DNA from: Prochlorococcus marinus str. MIT 9515
Lineage (GTDB): Bacteria > Cyanobacteriota > Cyanobacteriia > PCC-6307 > Cyanobiaceae
DNA length: 64,000 nt
Assembly (NCBI RefSeq): GCF_000015665.1
Contig: NC_008817.1
Span: 1,612,001 to 1,676,000 of the forward strand
Reading direction: 5' to 3'
Position numbers and translations under genes: made by a program. The notes beneath the pieces were generated by a model. The model ran no database searches and had not been told where the DNA came from. It saw only the letters and a list, made by a program, of their open reading frames with translations. Shown in pieces: positions 1 through 9,362 of the stretch. Every line of letters begins with the position of its first letter. The first letter of the stretch is position 1.

Positions 1-1337
1 GGTCTGCCATTCCTATGTATTTCTGCTGTTTCATTAGCGACTGCTTTCCATTTTCCTATTTCTGTTTTAAAGACTTGATCAGCCCAGTCTTGTCTCTTCC
101 TAACCTGATTAGTTGGAACAACTGTTGACTCTAACTTATAAGTTTTTTCAAATTCCACTTCTTCAGTCTTAGCAGTCCCTGTCATACCAGCTAAACCTGG
201 ATACAGCAGGAAAAAATTCTGATAAGTTATTGATGCTAATGTCTGAGTCTCAGGCTGAATTTTGAGACCTTCTTTTGCTTCGATTGCTTGATGTTGGCCA
301 TCACTCCATCTCCTTCCCGGCATAACCCTTCCTGTAAATTCATCAACTATTACTGCTTCGTCTTTCTTAATGATATAGTTTACATCCTTCACAAATAATT
401 CTTTAGCCTTTAAAGCATTAGTAATATAATGCGCCCATGGATCTTGAGGATCATATAAATCATTAACCTTGAGTGACTCCTCACATTTAGCAAATCCTTG
501 ATCAGTCAATATACAACTACGTTGTTTTTCATCAACTTCATAATCACCCTCAGGATCAATACCATCTTTACTCAACTCTTTTGCCTTAATTAGAGATAAA
601 GCTAATTCTGCAGCTTTTTGATATTTTTCTTGAGGTCTTTCAATTTGACCAGAAATAATCAGAGGAGTTCTAGCTTCATCAATTAAAATTGAATCAACCT
701 CATCTATCACGCAATAATTAAATTTTCTTTGAACTACTTCTTCAATCTCAGTAGCCATATTATCTCTCAAATAATCAAAGCCTAATTCAGAATTGGTGGC
801 ATAGGTTATATCACATGCGTAATTTTTTTTTCTTTCAGCAGGACTCATGTCTTGCTGAATTAAACCTACAGATAATCCTAAAAAACGATGCACTTGTCCC
901 ATCCACTCTGCGTCTCTTCGAGCCAAGTAATCATTAACTGTCACCACATGTACACCTTTACCAGTTAAAGCATTTAGATAACAAGGCAGAGTGGCAACAA
1001 GAGTTTTACCTTCACCGGTTTTCATCTCAGCAATTTGCCCCTCATGAAGAACCATTCCACCAATTAATTGGACATCAAAATGACGCATTTCTAAAACTCT
1101 TTTACTTGCTTCTCTAACAATCGCAAAAGCTTTTGGTAATATTTCTTCTAATTTTTCATTTTGTCTTTTGATATTTATTTCTAATGAAACTTTTGATTTA
1201 AGATTATGAGTCTCATTTCTTAATTCGTCATCAGTAAGTATTGATACTTCTTCTTCTAATAAATTTATTTCTTCAACTATTGGTTGATATCGCTTTAACT
1301 TTCGTGTATTTGGATCTCCCAACAAAAGTTTTAGCAT
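1..1337 (-). CDS. secA: Preprotein translocase ATPase SecA (3' end outside window)
   Basis: SecA is the ATPase motor that pushes unfolded preproteins through SecYEG at the plasma and, in cyanobacteria, thylakoid membranes. About 445 N-terminal residues are visible. They begin [10 protein letters not shown] and include the Walker A region [13 protein letters not shown], the segment [14 protein letters not shown], the [20 protein letters not shown] helicase motif and the preprotein cross-linking region with [12 protein letters not shown]. The start at 1337 has a good Shine-Dalgarno, AGAGGA, nine bases upstream on the minus strand. The C-terminal half, including any zinc-binding tail, lies beyond position 1. 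The gene is divergent from the GNAT gene. Identity is not in doubt. Confidence 0.97.
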   Translation of the reverse strand, partial: MLKLLLGDPNTRKLKRYQPIVEEINLLEEEVSILTDDELRNETHNLKSKVSLEINIKRQNEKLEEILPKAFAIVREASKRVLEMRHFDVQLIGGMVLHEGQIAEMKTGEGKTLVATLPCYLNALTGKGVHVVTVNDYLARRDAEWMGQVHRFLGLSVGLIQQDMSPAERKKNYACDITYATNSELGFDYLRDNMATEIEEVVQRKFNYCVIDEVDSILIDEARTPLIISGQIERPQEKYQKAAELALSLIKAKELSKDGIDPEGDYEVDEKQRSCILTDQGFAKCEESLKVNDLYDPQDPWAHYITNALKAKELFVKDVNYIIKKDEAVIVDEFTGRVMPGRRWSDGQHQAIEAKEGLKIQPETQTLASITYQNFFLLYPGLAGMTGTAKTEEVEFEKTYKLESTVVPTNQVRKRQDWADQVFKTEIGKWKAVANETAEIHRNGR

Positions 1338-1374
1338 GATCGTTTGTCCTCTAAAAATTAATCCTATTACAAAC

Positions 1375-1380
1375 ATTATA
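1375..1380 (-). promoter_or_regulatory. Candidate -10 box for secA
   Basis: On the minus strand this reads TATAAT, 37 bases upstream of the secA start codon. No convincing -35 hexamer lies 17 bases further out (CATTTA), which is common in cyanobacterial promoters. Called by motif and position only. Confidence 0.35.
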
Positions 1381-1513
1381 AATTAGTACGTTACAACTAA
1401 ATGAGTAAATCTTATATCTCTTTATTTTTTTAAAAGTTATCGATTAAGGTATTTAAGTCAAAATTCCCAAATAAGATATTACATTTATCTCAAAATTCTA
1501 TAATCTCACATTA

Positions 1514-1969
1514 ATGAACAAAGTATTTTTAATTAAGCATTCTAAAGGAGCTCTTGGATTGAGATTGTTTGGATTAGGTCCAAATCTTAAGCCCACCAAC
1601 GGATTATTTAAACTAAAGCAATTTTTACATCGTAATACATTTTGGGCTAAGGATAGAACAATTAATGACCTGAAGAAATGTCTTGCTAACAGCGATATCA
1701 TTATTAGTATATGGTCTAATAATCAACCAGTTGGCTTTGGGAGAGCCTTATCAGATGGTATCTACAGAGGTGTTTTATGGGATATAGTAATCGATCAAAA
1801 TCATCAAGGAAAAGGCTACGGAAAAATGATTGTGAAAAATATTTTAGAGTCAAAACAAATTAAACATACAAAGAAAATTTATTTAATGACTACGAGCAAA
1901 AAATTATTCTATTCTCAACTTGATTTTAAAGAAGTTAACTCTCAAACTCTTTTAGTACGCGAAATATAA
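1514..1969 (+). CDS. GNAT-family N-acetyltransferase
   Basis: This 151-aa protein is a probable acetyl-CoA-dependent N-acetyltransferase of unknown substrate. The acetyl-CoA binding signature is visible as Q98-G-K-G101-Y-G103 after the strand VLWDIVIDQ, and a C-terminal FYSQLDFKE segment matches the family's last conserved strand and helix. The first 50 residues are unusual for the family and carry a basic, hydrophobic stretch (LGLRLFGLGPNLKP). A TATAAT hexamer at 1499-1504 is so close to the ATG that the transcript could be nearly leaderless. The gene is divergent from secA and stands alone. The fold is reasonably sure; the substrate is unknown. Confidence 0.85.
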   Translation: MNKVFLIKHSKGALGLRLFGLGPNLKPTNGLFKLKQFLHRNTFWAKDRTINDLKKCLANSDIIISIWSNNQPVGFGRALSDGIYRGVLWDIVIDQNHQGKGYGKMIVKNILESKQIKHTKKIYLMTTSKKLFYSQLDFKEVNSQTLLVREI

Positions 1970-2029
1970 ATTTCTTTTAAACTATAAGCCATTCTAAAAC
2001 CAAATAATTATGTATGACATTTCTTAAAC

Positions 2030-2066
2030 CCCTAAAAGTAAGTAGGGATCTTAAGATTTTATTTTT
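2030..2066 (+). terminator. Possible terminator downstream of the GNAT gene
   Basis: A CCCTA/TAGGG stem with an 8-base loop (2030-2047) is followed by the palindrome ATCTTAAGAT and a T-rich run. The stem is short, so this is a weak call. It sits about 60 bases after the acetyltransferase stop codon. The rest of 1970-2207 shows no gene. Confidence 0.25.
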
Positions 2067-2207
2067 AAAAATTGAATAAAAAAATAACTAGACTAACCAA
2101 TTAGTACTCACTGAAATTCACTATTAAGGAATAAATCTAAAGATTTGAGATTAATTTCCTTTAAAAAGTTTTTCAATAATTTAGAAATTTTTTTATCAAA
2201 TTTCAAT

Positions 2208-2639
2208 TTAAGATATAAATTTTGAATAAAGCCATCTTATGAATGGGCCTAAAACAGGTAGTGGGCCAAATGTAGGACCACAAAAATCAAAATAATCTCT
2301 ATGTTCTTTTATTAATCCATTTTTTGAAAATATTAAACGTGTAATGCCCGGATAAATAAATTCTTTACCCATTATCTTTAAACCCATAGTCCACTCTATG
2401 AATCCACAATCCTCATTGATTGAAATTGCATGAGTTTCTAAAAAAATATCATCACATCTTTTAATTAACTTTTCTTGAGCCGCAATATATGCATCTAATC
2501 CTCTTGTTTCCTGAGTAGGGTCAATGAAGGTAATATCATCGTTATAGAATTCTGCCCATTTTTGTTTAGAAGGAGCATCTTGCCCATAAGGCTTATTAAA
2601 TAATGCTTTTAATTCCTCTATAGAAATAGTTTTTGTCAT
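2208..2639 (-). CDS. SnoaL/NTF2-like protein
   Basis: A 143-aa protein of the NTF2-like/SnoaL superfamily, small alpha+beta barrels that act as isomerases, hydrolases or ligand binders. An N-terminal helical part (WAEFYNDDITFIDPTQETRG) leads into strands with GFIEWTMGLKIMGKEF and the closing IKEHRDYFDF segment, which is the usual SnoaL ending. No catalytic residues can be assigned from sequence alone. It lies between the GNAT gene and a possible glycosyltransferase on the accessory side of tRNA-Gly, on the same strand as the latter and 72 bases downstream of it. The specific function is unknown. Confidence 0.75.
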   Translation of the reverse strand: MTKTISIEELKALFNKPYGQDAPSKQKWAEFYNDDITFIDPTQETRGLDAYIAAQEKLIKRCDDIFLETHAISINEDCGFIEWTMGLKIMGKEFIYPGITRLIFSKNGLIKEHRDYFDFCGPTFGPLPVLGPFIRWLYSKFIS

Positions 2640-2711
2640 ATTTAAAACAGGATCAATTTCATCTTACACATTTTAAATAAGTTAATGACATGAATAATTT
2701 TTTTATTTTTT

Positions 2712-3731
2712 CTATTGATCATTATTAGGATCCCAATAACAACCTCTATCAATGCCAAAGTAACCTTTTGGTTTTTCATTCATAGAGGGATATTTCCAAA
2801 ATTCATTATAAAAATTCATAAATACTGGTTCTTGGTCCCATCTCTTACCCTTGATTCCAAACATTATTTGAGTTGCGCCACCTAAATGGATACTTTTTTT
2901 TCCTAACTTTTTAATTCTTGAAGCCAAAGGAAAGCCATACGCTCCACAACCAATTAAAGCAATGTCAAAATCTGTTTGACAAGTTTCTTCTGTTAAGGCA
3001 TCTAATGTTTCAAACCAATTCGAAAACCTATAACTATCACCGGGAAGTGTTTGAGGTGCTTTTATTAATTTCAATTCGAATTTAGGAAGAACTTTTTTAT
3101 CTTTGAAAATATTAGAACGGTTTTGTTTATATTGATCGTAAATACTTTCCGTAAAAGGATGGACTACTAATACTTTTAATCCTTCTAGGGCTTCAGACCA
3201 AGGATTATTTGATAGATAAGGTTCAATACAATCTAATTTGCAAACCTGCGCATTTGGCAAATACTTTTGATATTTAGACTCACCTTTAACCCAAGAGGCT
3301 AATAGATCAACACTCTTCATTGAAGAAATCATTTCCTCTCTAAACAAACCAATATTTTTTTGGGTAACTGGATAAAACCCAGATTGTCGATGAATATCAT
3401 TCAAAAGACAATTTTTAGAGAAAGGATATCTCAAAGTTAAAGACCATTCATGTAATTTTTCTAGTGAATTCATTTTTAGAAAATTTTCATAGTGAATGAG
3501 AGTATCAATCTCTGTCCAACCAAATCTTCCAACCATAAAAGGTTCATGTGATTTGATAAACTTAAAAATTATTTTGTTTGTATCAGTCCTAGATAATTTC
3601 TTAGGTTGAATATCAATCAATCTTTGATAATTAGAATATGTATATAACTCGGACCTTATAAATGGCTTAGTCAAGAGCTTGACAATAAATCTTAGAGATT
3701 TTTTTATTAACCTCTTTAGTAATTTAATCAT
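2712..3731 (-). CDS. Uncharacterised protein, possible GT-D-fold glycosyltransferase
   Basis: A 339-aa protein with a basic N-terminus (MIKLLKRLIKKSLRFIVKLL) that could lie along the membrane. The body has MVGRFGWTEIDTL near residue 66, a middle segment LKVLVVHPFTESIYDQY, and a conserved-looking C-terminal block with DIALIGCGAYGFPLA and FGIKGKRWD. This arrangement resembles the GT-D-fold proteins found in polysaccharide loci. I recall the resemblance but cannot confirm it without a profile search. The galE gene immediately upstream on the same strand supports a role in surface sugar assembly. Function is inferred, not shown. Confidence 0.6.
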   Translation of the reverse strand: MIKLLKRLIKKSLRFIVKLLTKPFIRSELYTYSNYQRLIDIQPKKLSRTDTNKIIFKFIKSHEPFMVGRFGWTEIDTLIHYENFLKMNSLEKLHEWSLTLRYPFSKNCLLNDIHRQSGFYPVTQKNIGLFREEMISSMKSVDLLASWVKGESKYQKYLPNAQVCKLDCIEPYLSNNPWSEALEGLKVLVVHPFTESIYDQYKQNRSNIFKDKKVLPKFELKLIKAPQTLPGDSYRFSNWFETLDALTEETCQTDFDIALIGCGAYGFPLASRIKKLGKKSIHLGGATQIMFGIKGKRWDQEPVFMNFYNEFWKYPSMNEKPKGYFGIDRGCYWDPNNDQ

Positions 3732-3831
3732 TGGTAGATAAGAACCTAAATCAATAAAATATACTTACCTTATTATGGTGTAATAATTTTATTCTATTTA
3801 CTTTTCATAGGAGATTTTAAGTTCAATTGAT

Positions 3832-4878
3832 TTATTTGTTGGAGTTAAATTTTTTCTTAAAAAGATACCAATTCCAAGCAGTCCGTATGATGCTTTCTAA
3901 ATCTTGGAATTCTGGTTTCCATAACAATTCCTTCTTCGCTTTTTCAGGCGAGGAAATAAGTACAGGGGGATCGCCTTGCCGTCTTTTGGATTGTAATATT
4001 CTAATTTCTTTCCCAGTAACTTTTTTTGAAGCATCTATAACTTCCATTATTGAATATCCTTTACCATTTCCAAGATTATAAATTGATAAACTTTTATCAT
4101 TCATTATTTTATTTAAAGCCAAAACATGAGCTTTTGCTAAATCACTTACATGTACGTAATCTCTTATACATGTGCCATCAAATGTTGGATAATCAATACC
4201 ATTAACCTTTAAAAAACCCTCTTTATCAGAAAGAGCCTCAAGTACTAAAGGAATCAAATGTGTTTCTGGATTATGATCTTCACCAATGTCCCCATTAATG
4301 TCCGCGCCTGCAGCATTGAAGTAACGAAGTATGGATACAGGCAGCTCATAAGCTTTGTGATAATCAATTAAAATTTTCTCCATCATTAATTTACTCCTTC
4401 CATAAGGGTTGATCGGATTCTGTGGAGTCCTTTCAATTATGGGGATTTCGGCTTCTAGAGGTATCCCATATGTCGCACAAGATGAGCTAAAAACAATCGG
4501 GATTGGTTGAGAGTTTCTTTTTTTGGAATCTTCCAACAAAGCCTCTAAGAGGCTGATTGTTTCTACTAAGTTGTTTTTATAGTATTTAGCAGGGTCAACA
4601 ACAGATTCCCCCACATAAGCGTAAGCAGCAAAATGCATAATCCCCTTTATATCTTTACCTCTAGTTAGGGGATGTTCTCCTGAAAAAAGTTTTTTTAAAA
4701 GTGGCTTGTCGCCTACTTGACCAATTACTAAAGGAACTGCTAAGACATCCTCGACAATATTTCTATGACCATAAACTAAATTATCTAGTACGATAGGTTC
4801 AAAACCTTCATTCTGAAGTTCTCTTACAGTATGAGAGCCAATATAACCTGCACCTCCAGCAACTATTACAGTAGACAT
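3832..4878 (-). CDS. galE: UDP-glucose 4-epimerase
   Basis: GalE interconverts UDP-glucose and UDP-galactose using tightly bound NAD+. The 348-aa length is normal. The Rossmann motif GGAGYIG (residues 8-14), the SSSCATYG strand (131-138) and the catalytic pair Y159/K163 in NPYGRSK are all present, followed by LRYFNAAGAD and the C-terminal IYNLGNGKGYSIMEV. It starts just downstream of tRNA-Gly and is followed on the same strand, after 100 bases, by the possible glycosyltransferase. This fits supply of UDP-galactose for surface polysaccharide. Extended SDR relatives with other UDP-sugar substrates are possible but less likely. Confidence 0.93.
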   Translation of the reverse strand: MSTVIVAGGAGYIGSHTVRELQNEGFEPIVLDNLVYGHRNIVEDVLAVPLVIGQVGDKPLLKKLFSGEHPLTRGKDIKGIMHFAAYAYVGESVVDPAKYYKNNLVETISLLEALLEDSKKRNSQPIPIVFSSSCATYGIPLEAEIPIIERTPQNPINPYGRSKLMMEKILIDYHKAYELPVSILRYFNAAGADINGDIGEDHNPETHLIPLVLEALSDKEGFLKVNGIDYPTFDGTCIRDYVHVSDLAKAHVLALNKIMNDKSLSIYNLGNGKGYSIMEVIDASKKVTGKEIRILQSKRRQGDPPVLISSPEKAKKELLWKPEFQDLESIIRTAWNWYLFKKKFNSNK

Positions 4879-4910
4879 ATATCAACCTGTCTTTAACATA
4901 ATTTTTGAAA

Positions 4911-4982
4911 AGCGGATGAAGAGATTCGAACTCTCGACATTCTCCTTGGCAAGGAGATGCTCTACCACTGAGCTACATCCGC
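4911..4982 (-). tRNA. tRNA-Gly (GCC anticodon)
   Basis: On the minus strand a 72-base cloverleaf can be folded. The acceptor is GCGGATG/CATCCGC with U73, the D-arm TAGCTCAGTGGTAGAGCA, the anticodon loop TTGCCAA (anticodon GCC) and the T-arm GAGAGTTCGAATCTC. CCA is not encoded. Its 3' end faces galE, so the accessory cassette lies on the side where tRNA-directed integration usually occurs. Confidence 0.97.
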
Positions 4983-5044
4983 ACAACTCTATTATTTTAT
5001 CTTAAAAAAGGAATGAAATGAACATAATCTTACTTTTTTTGAAA

Positions 5045-5521
5045 CTAATTTAAATTTTTGATTAGAGAACCCATTTCTATTGCCTGTAAAGCATAATTCC
5101 AACCAAGATTATTTTTTATACCAGCTCTTTCTAAAGCCTGCTGCATACTATCAGTCGTTAAAACACCAAAAATAATTGGAACATCATAATCATATGAAAC
5201 TTGCGCAATTCCCTTACTTGCCTCAGAAATAACAACATCATAATGAGAGGTTTCTCCTCTAATAACAGCTCCAAGAGAAATTAAAACATCGTAGTTTGAT
5301 TTTTTCAAAAGTGTTTTCGCTGCTATTGGTAGTTCGAATGATCCAGGTACCCAGACTATATCAAGTGTTTCACTTGTTTCTGAGGTATCTAAACCATGCC
5401 TTTTCAAACAATCAAGGCAACCAGATAATATTTTATTAGTAATTAAATCATTAAACCTTGCAACAACTATGCCCACTTTCAAGTTTGAAGCAGTAGTAAA
5501 AGATCCCTCAAAGATAGCCAT
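5045..5521 (-). CDS. ribH: 6,7-dimethyl-8-ribityllumazine synthase
   Basis: RibH condenses 5-amino-6-ribitylamino-uracil with dihydroxybutanone phosphate, the penultimate step of riboflavin synthesis. The 158-aa length is typical. Recognisable motifs are ARFN (21-24), VPGSFELP (58-65) and [12 protein letters not shown] (84-95) with the catalytic H93, and the C-terminal region ends [12 protein letters not shown]. It lies 48 bases downstream of psbZ on the same strand and may share its transcript. Confidence 0.97.
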   Translation of the reverse strand: MAIFEGSFTTASNLKVGIVVARFNDLITNKILSGCLDCLKRHGLDTSETSETLDIVWVPGSFELPIAAKTLLKKSNYDVLISLGAVIRGETSHYDVVISEASKGIAQVSYDYDVPIIFGVLTTDSMQQALERAGIKNNLGWNYALQAIEMGSLIKNLN

Positions 5522-5569
5522 TAAATTTTCTTCGTTATATAACTAGACTCTCATGAAAAGGTATTAAGT

Positions 5570-5767
5570 TCAAACTAAAGATGAAACAATCCCTGTAGCA
5601 AAAACTAAAACCACCCAAACTGCAGCAATAGAATATATTTTTCTTCTACTTTCTTTCTGGCCTTCTTCAGTAGAGGGTTGAGTTACATATAAAACAGGAA
5701 CTCCAACTACTGCAATAAGAGAAGAAAATAAAAGAGCATTTACAAAGAAAAAATTAACTGCCTGCAT
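5570..5767 (-). CDS. psbZ: Photosystem II protein PsbZ (Ycf9)
   Basis: PsbZ is a two-helix subunit at the edge of the photosystem II core that helps hold the antenna and core together. The 65-aa product has two hydrophobic segments: one around residues 5-27 ending in VGVPVLYVTQP, and one around 44-64 (IAAVWVVLVFATGIV). They are joined by a charged loop containing EEGQKESRRK, as expected for the family. It is a direct marker of an oxygenic phototroph. A TATAAT box lies shortly upstream, and ribH follows on the same strand. Confidence 0.95.
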   Translation of the reverse strand: MQAVNFFFVNALLFSSLIAVVGVPVLYVTQPSTEEGQKESRRKIYSIAAVWVVLVFATGIVSSLV

Positions 5768-5788
5768 GATTAGACTTACTTTTGAAAT

Positions 5789-5794
5789 ATTATA
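5789..5794 (-). promoter_or_regulatory. Candidate -10 box for psbZ (and possibly ribH)
   Basis: The minus strand reads TATAAT 21 bases before the psbZ ATG. There is no clear -35 element (CATTTT at the expected spacing). Strong photosystem genes in this group often have such -10-only promoters; the assignment is inferred from position. Confidence 0.4.
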
Positions 5795-5909
5795 GATACT
5801 ATGATCTCACGAAAATGAATATTTTTGGAGAAAATTTACATACGTTTAGTCAGTTATAAAATGCAAAACTAAAATTAGTCCCTAATATCTATTTATAAAT
5901 AATAAAAAA

Positions 5910-8654
5910 ATGCAAGACGAAACTATAATTCAGAAAGAATTATTTGCAATCAATAATGAACTTAAACTTCCAAAGAGCTCGAGTAAAATTTCTGATAATT
6001 TATCGACTGAAGAATTAAAAAAAGAGTCACAGAGAAGGCCGAGACAAAGAAAAAATGCCACCAATGTAATTAACAAATTCAAGAATGAGTTACATAATAA
6101 AAGCAGGGATAATTGCATTAATGAAAAATCTTTCAGTTATAAAACAGTTGAAAAAGAAAAATTAACTCCAATTCTCAAGCATTATGTAAAATTAAAAGAA
6201 GAAAACAGCGATAGATTGTTGTTATATAGATTAGGTGACTTTTTTGAATGTTTTTTTGAAGATGCTGTACTTATATCTAACCTATTAGAAATAACATTAA
6301 CCAGCAAAGATGCTGGGAAAGAAATTGGGAAAATCCCTATGGCGGGGGTCCCTCATCACGCAATGGAGAGATACTGCGCAGAGTTAATTAAAAAAAATAA
6401 TTCGGTTGTTATTTGCGATCAGTTAGAAAAAAGTACTGGAAATTATGGTACACCATTAAAAAGAGGAGTAACAAGAATAATCACCCCTGGAACTGTAATT
6501 GAAGAAGGTATGCTGGTTGCGAAAAAAAATAATTGGATAACAGCAATCCACTTATCAAAAAATATTTCTGAAAATCTAGATGAATGGGGTATTTCAAGAG
6601 CAGATGTGAGTACAGGAGAGCTATTAACAATGGAAGGTAAATCACTTCCAAAGTTATTCGATGAACTTGTTAAGTTAGATACATCAGAGATCATAATTGG
6701 AAGCAATGAAGAGAAAAGTTTATTAGAAGAACAAAATGAAAACATCACATATACCGTTACGCAAGAGACTTTTTTCAGTATTAATGAAGCAAGTTCAACT
6801 ATAAAAAACTATTTCCAAATTCTAAGTCTAGAAGGTCTAGGGCTCAAAAATTTAAACAATGCGACCAAAGCACTTGGTGGCCTACTAAATTATCTAGAGA
6901 AAATCAATCCTTCCAATTTAGAGAACGATTCTTCTCTAAGAATTTCTTTAGATTTCCCACAAATACAATTTCCAAAAGATCATTTAATTATTGATTATCA
7001 AACTCAAAAAAATTTAGAAATAAAAAATACACAACGAGAAAACAATTATGCAGGTTCGCTTCTTTGGAGTATTGACAAAACATATACCTGCATGGGCGCA
7101 AGATGTTTAAGAAGATGGATAGATTCTCCATTATTAGATATTGATGAAATTTGTAAAAGACAAAATATTATTTCAAACTTTTTAGAGTCTAAAAAGTTAA
7201 GAATAGATACCCAAAATATACTTAGAGCAATGGGCGATTTAGAGAGACTTTCGGGAAGGGCATGCGCTGGTCATGCAAGTCCAAGAGATTTGATAGCAAT
7301 ATCTGAAGGCTTAAAAAAATTACCTAAATTAAAGTCAATTGTTAATTTATTTAAGTATAAAATCCCATCTTGGACGGATCAATTAAAGAATGTTGATAAT
7401 GAACTTCTAGAATTAGCAGATCTAATAAGTTTCAAACTTGTAGGAAATCCCCCTTTAAATACTAGTGAAGGCGGAATTATCCATGATGGAGTTGACAATG
7501 TACTAGATGGCTTACGTAATTTAATCGACGATTACTCAGATTGGTTAAATGAAGAAGAATTAAAAGAAAGAAAAATTAGTAAAATCTCGAATTTAAAGAT
7601 TCAATTTCATAAAAACTTTGGTTATTACATTTCAATAAACAAATCAAAAGTTAATTTAGCACCAGACCATTGGATTAAAAGGCAAACTCTTACTAATGAG
7701 GAGAGATATGTAACTACAGAAATAAAAAATAAAGAAAGTAAAATATTTCAAGTAAAAAACCGGGCAGCGGCAAAAGAGTATGAATTATTTTGTGAGATAA
7801 GAAATCTTGTAGCTTCAAAAACAAAAAAAATTAGATCCATCGCAAAATCTATAGCGTGTATAGATGCATTACTCGGTTTATCCATTACATCATTAGAGAA
7901 TAATTTCATAAAACCTACTCTTTTACCCATTCAAAATTCAACGACCCAACAAAGTACAGAAATTATTAAAGGACGGAATCCCATCGTTGAACAATTATTA
8001 ACTAATAAAGAATTTATATCTAATGATATTTTGTTTAATAATAAGCAAAAATTAATAATATTAACTGGTCCAAATGCTAGTGGAAAAAGCTGCTTTATTA
8101 GACAAATAGGTTTAATTCAAATTTTATCTCAAATTGGTAGTTTCATCCCTGCAAGTAAAGCAAATATACAAATTGCGGATCGAATATTTACAAGAATTGG
8201 AGCTGTAGATGATCAATCTTCCGGGCAGTCAACATTCATGGTAGAAATGTCAGAGACAGCATCAATACTAAACCAAGCGACATCAAACTCTCTTGTTTTA
8301 CTTGATGAGATCGGCAGAGGGACATCTACTTTTGACGGATTATCCATAGCGTGGTCAGTGAGTGAATATCTTGCAAAAAAAATTGTATGTAATACCATTT
8401 TTGCTACTCATTACCATGAACTTAATTATCTTAAAAATACAAATAAAAATGTAGAAAATTTTCAAGTATTAGTTAAACAGAAAAAGGATCAACTATATTT
8501 TTGTCATAAAATAACAAAAGGTGGGGCAAACAAAAGTTACGGTATTGAAGCTGCAAAGTTAGCTGGGGTTCCCAAAGAAGTTATCGATAAAGCTAAATTA
8601 GTTTTAGATTATTTAGAAAAAAATAATCAGTTAAATTCTCAAATACAAATTTAA
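5910..8654 (+). CDS. mutS: DNA mismatch repair ATPase MutS
   Basis: MutS recognises mismatches and small loops and starts repair. The mismatch-reading Phe-X-Glu motif is present as GDFFECF (F111/E113). The Walker A GPNASGKS lies near residue 720, with [12 protein letters not shown] and the FATHYHEL segment behind it. The C-terminus [19 protein letters not shown] is typical of MutS1, not MutS2. Compared with the E. coli layout there is an N-terminal extension of about 75 residues, rich in Lys and Arg (RRPRQRKN), before the first domain. It is convergent with cobH, 20 bases away. Confidence 0.97.
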   Translation: MQDETIIQKELFAINNELKLPKSSSKISDNLSTEELKKESQRRPRQRKNATNVINKFKNELHNKSRDNCINEKSFSYKTVEKEKLTPILKHYVKLKEENSDRLLLYRLGDFFECFFEDAVLISNLLEITLTSKDAGKEIGKIPMAGVPHHAMERYCAELIKKNNSVVICDQLEKSTGNYGTPLKRGVTRIITPGTVIEEGMLVAKKNNWITAIHLSKNISENLDEWGISRADVSTGELLTMEGKSLPKLFDELVKLDTSEIIIGSNEEKSLLEEQNENITYTVTQETFFSINEASSTIKNYFQILSLEGLGLKNLNNATKALGGLLNYLEKINPSNLENDSSLRISLDFPQIQFPKDHLIIDYQTQKNLEIKNTQRENNYAGSLLWSIDKTYTCMGARCLRRWIDSPLLDIDEICKRQNIISNFLESKKLRIDTQNILRAMGDLERLSGRACAGHASPRDLIAISEGLKKLPKLKSIVNLFKYKIPSWTDQLKNVDNELLELADLISFKLVGNPPLNTSEGGIIHDGVDNVLDGLRNLIDDYSDWLNEEELKERKISKISNLKIQFHKNFGYYISINKSKVNLAPDHWIKRQTLTNEERYVTTEIKNKESKIFQVKNRAAAKEYELFCEIRNLVASKTKKIRSIAKSIACIDALLGLSITSLENNFIKPTLLPIQNSTTQQSTEIIKGRNPIVEQLLTNKEFISNDILFNNKQKLIILTGPNASGKSCFIRQIGLIQILSQIGSFIPASKANIQIADRIFTRIGAVDDQSSGQSTFMVEMSETASILNQATSNSLVLLDEIGRGTSTFDGLSIAWSVSEYLAKKIVCNTIFATHYHELNYLKNTNKNVENFQVLVKQKKDQLYFCHKITKGGANKSYGIEAAKLAGVPKEVIDKAKLVLDYLEKNNQLNSQIQI

Positions 8655-8674
8655 AAAATAATATAAACAATAGT

Positions 8675-9298
8675 TTAAATAGTTTCTCTCAATAAGGCAT
8701 TAACCGCTGCTGCCGCCATTGCAGCGCCTCCTCTTGTTGATTGGACGACAATCCTTGGATAATTGGTATTAAGTAATTTATTTTTACTTTGTTTTACCCC
8801 AATAAAACCTACAGGCATTCCAATAATTAAACTAGGAATCTGTTTTGAATTTGTCAGAATCTTTAATAAATTAACTAATGCTGTTGGAGAACTTCCAATC
8901 ACAATAATTGGTGATTGACTTCCTACATTTTTGGTAGACAATTCAATCCAACCTTTTTCTATCCCATAAGCAGTTTTAGTCAATCCTAAAAAGTTTTTAT
9001 CATCAAACCATTGTTTCGCCGAAACAACTAAGTTTCCATTTGTATTTTTTGCCATTGATTTTATAGCTGCTGCTGCCATATCAGTATCAGTCAGTATTGG
9101 TGCGCCGTCTTTTAGGGATTTCACAGCTTTTTCACAAGCACCTTCGCTAAATTCCAAGAGTTTCTGAATATTAAAATCACCTGAGGTATGCACTAATCTT
9201 TCTAAAACTTTATTTTCTAAATAATTAAAATTATTTTCAATCAAATTAGATCTTATAAATCTAATACTTTCTAAAAAAATAGGATGATCTTTTATCAT
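8675..9298 (-). CDS. cobH: Precorrin-8X methylmutase
   Basis: CobH/CbiC moves a methyl group from C-11 to C-12 of precorrin-8X to give hydrogenobyrinate (cobyrinic acid ring) in corrin synthesis. The 207-aa protein contains LVHTSGDF with the conserved His37, the segment DGAPILTDTDMAA, PIIVIGSSPTAL, the glycine-rich IGMPVGFIGVKQSK and the C-terminal RGGAAMAAAAVNALL. The gene is divergent from holA and convergent with mutS. It shows that cobalamin-type corrin synthesis is present, as expected for picocyanobacteria. Confidence 0.95.
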   Translation of the reverse strand: MIKDHPIFLESIRFIRSNLIENNFNYLENKVLERLVHTSGDFNIQKLLEFSEGACEKAVKSLKDGAPILTDTDMAAAAIKSMAKNTNGNLVVSAKQWFDDKNFLGLTKTAYGIEKGWIELSTKNVGSQSPIIVIGSSPTALVNLLKILTNSKQIPSLIIGMPVGFIGVKQSKNKLLNTNYPRIVVQSTRGGAAMAAAAVNALLRETI

Positions 9299-9362
9299 TA
9301 AAATTAAATTTATCTTATATTAAAAGTAAGCATAATTGTAATAAGGCTCTTTTTTATCCAAT

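Noticed and set aside
474-485. ACTCCTCACA stretch resembling the core of the cyanobacterial small RNA Yfr1.
   Set aside because: It lies within the secA coding frame, is not flanked by the hairpins of Yfr1, and is explained by coding constraint.
1498-1701. 67-codon minus-strand ORF across the GNAT gene start.
   Set aside because: It overlaps the well-supported GNAT gene on the other strand and has no protein-like features.
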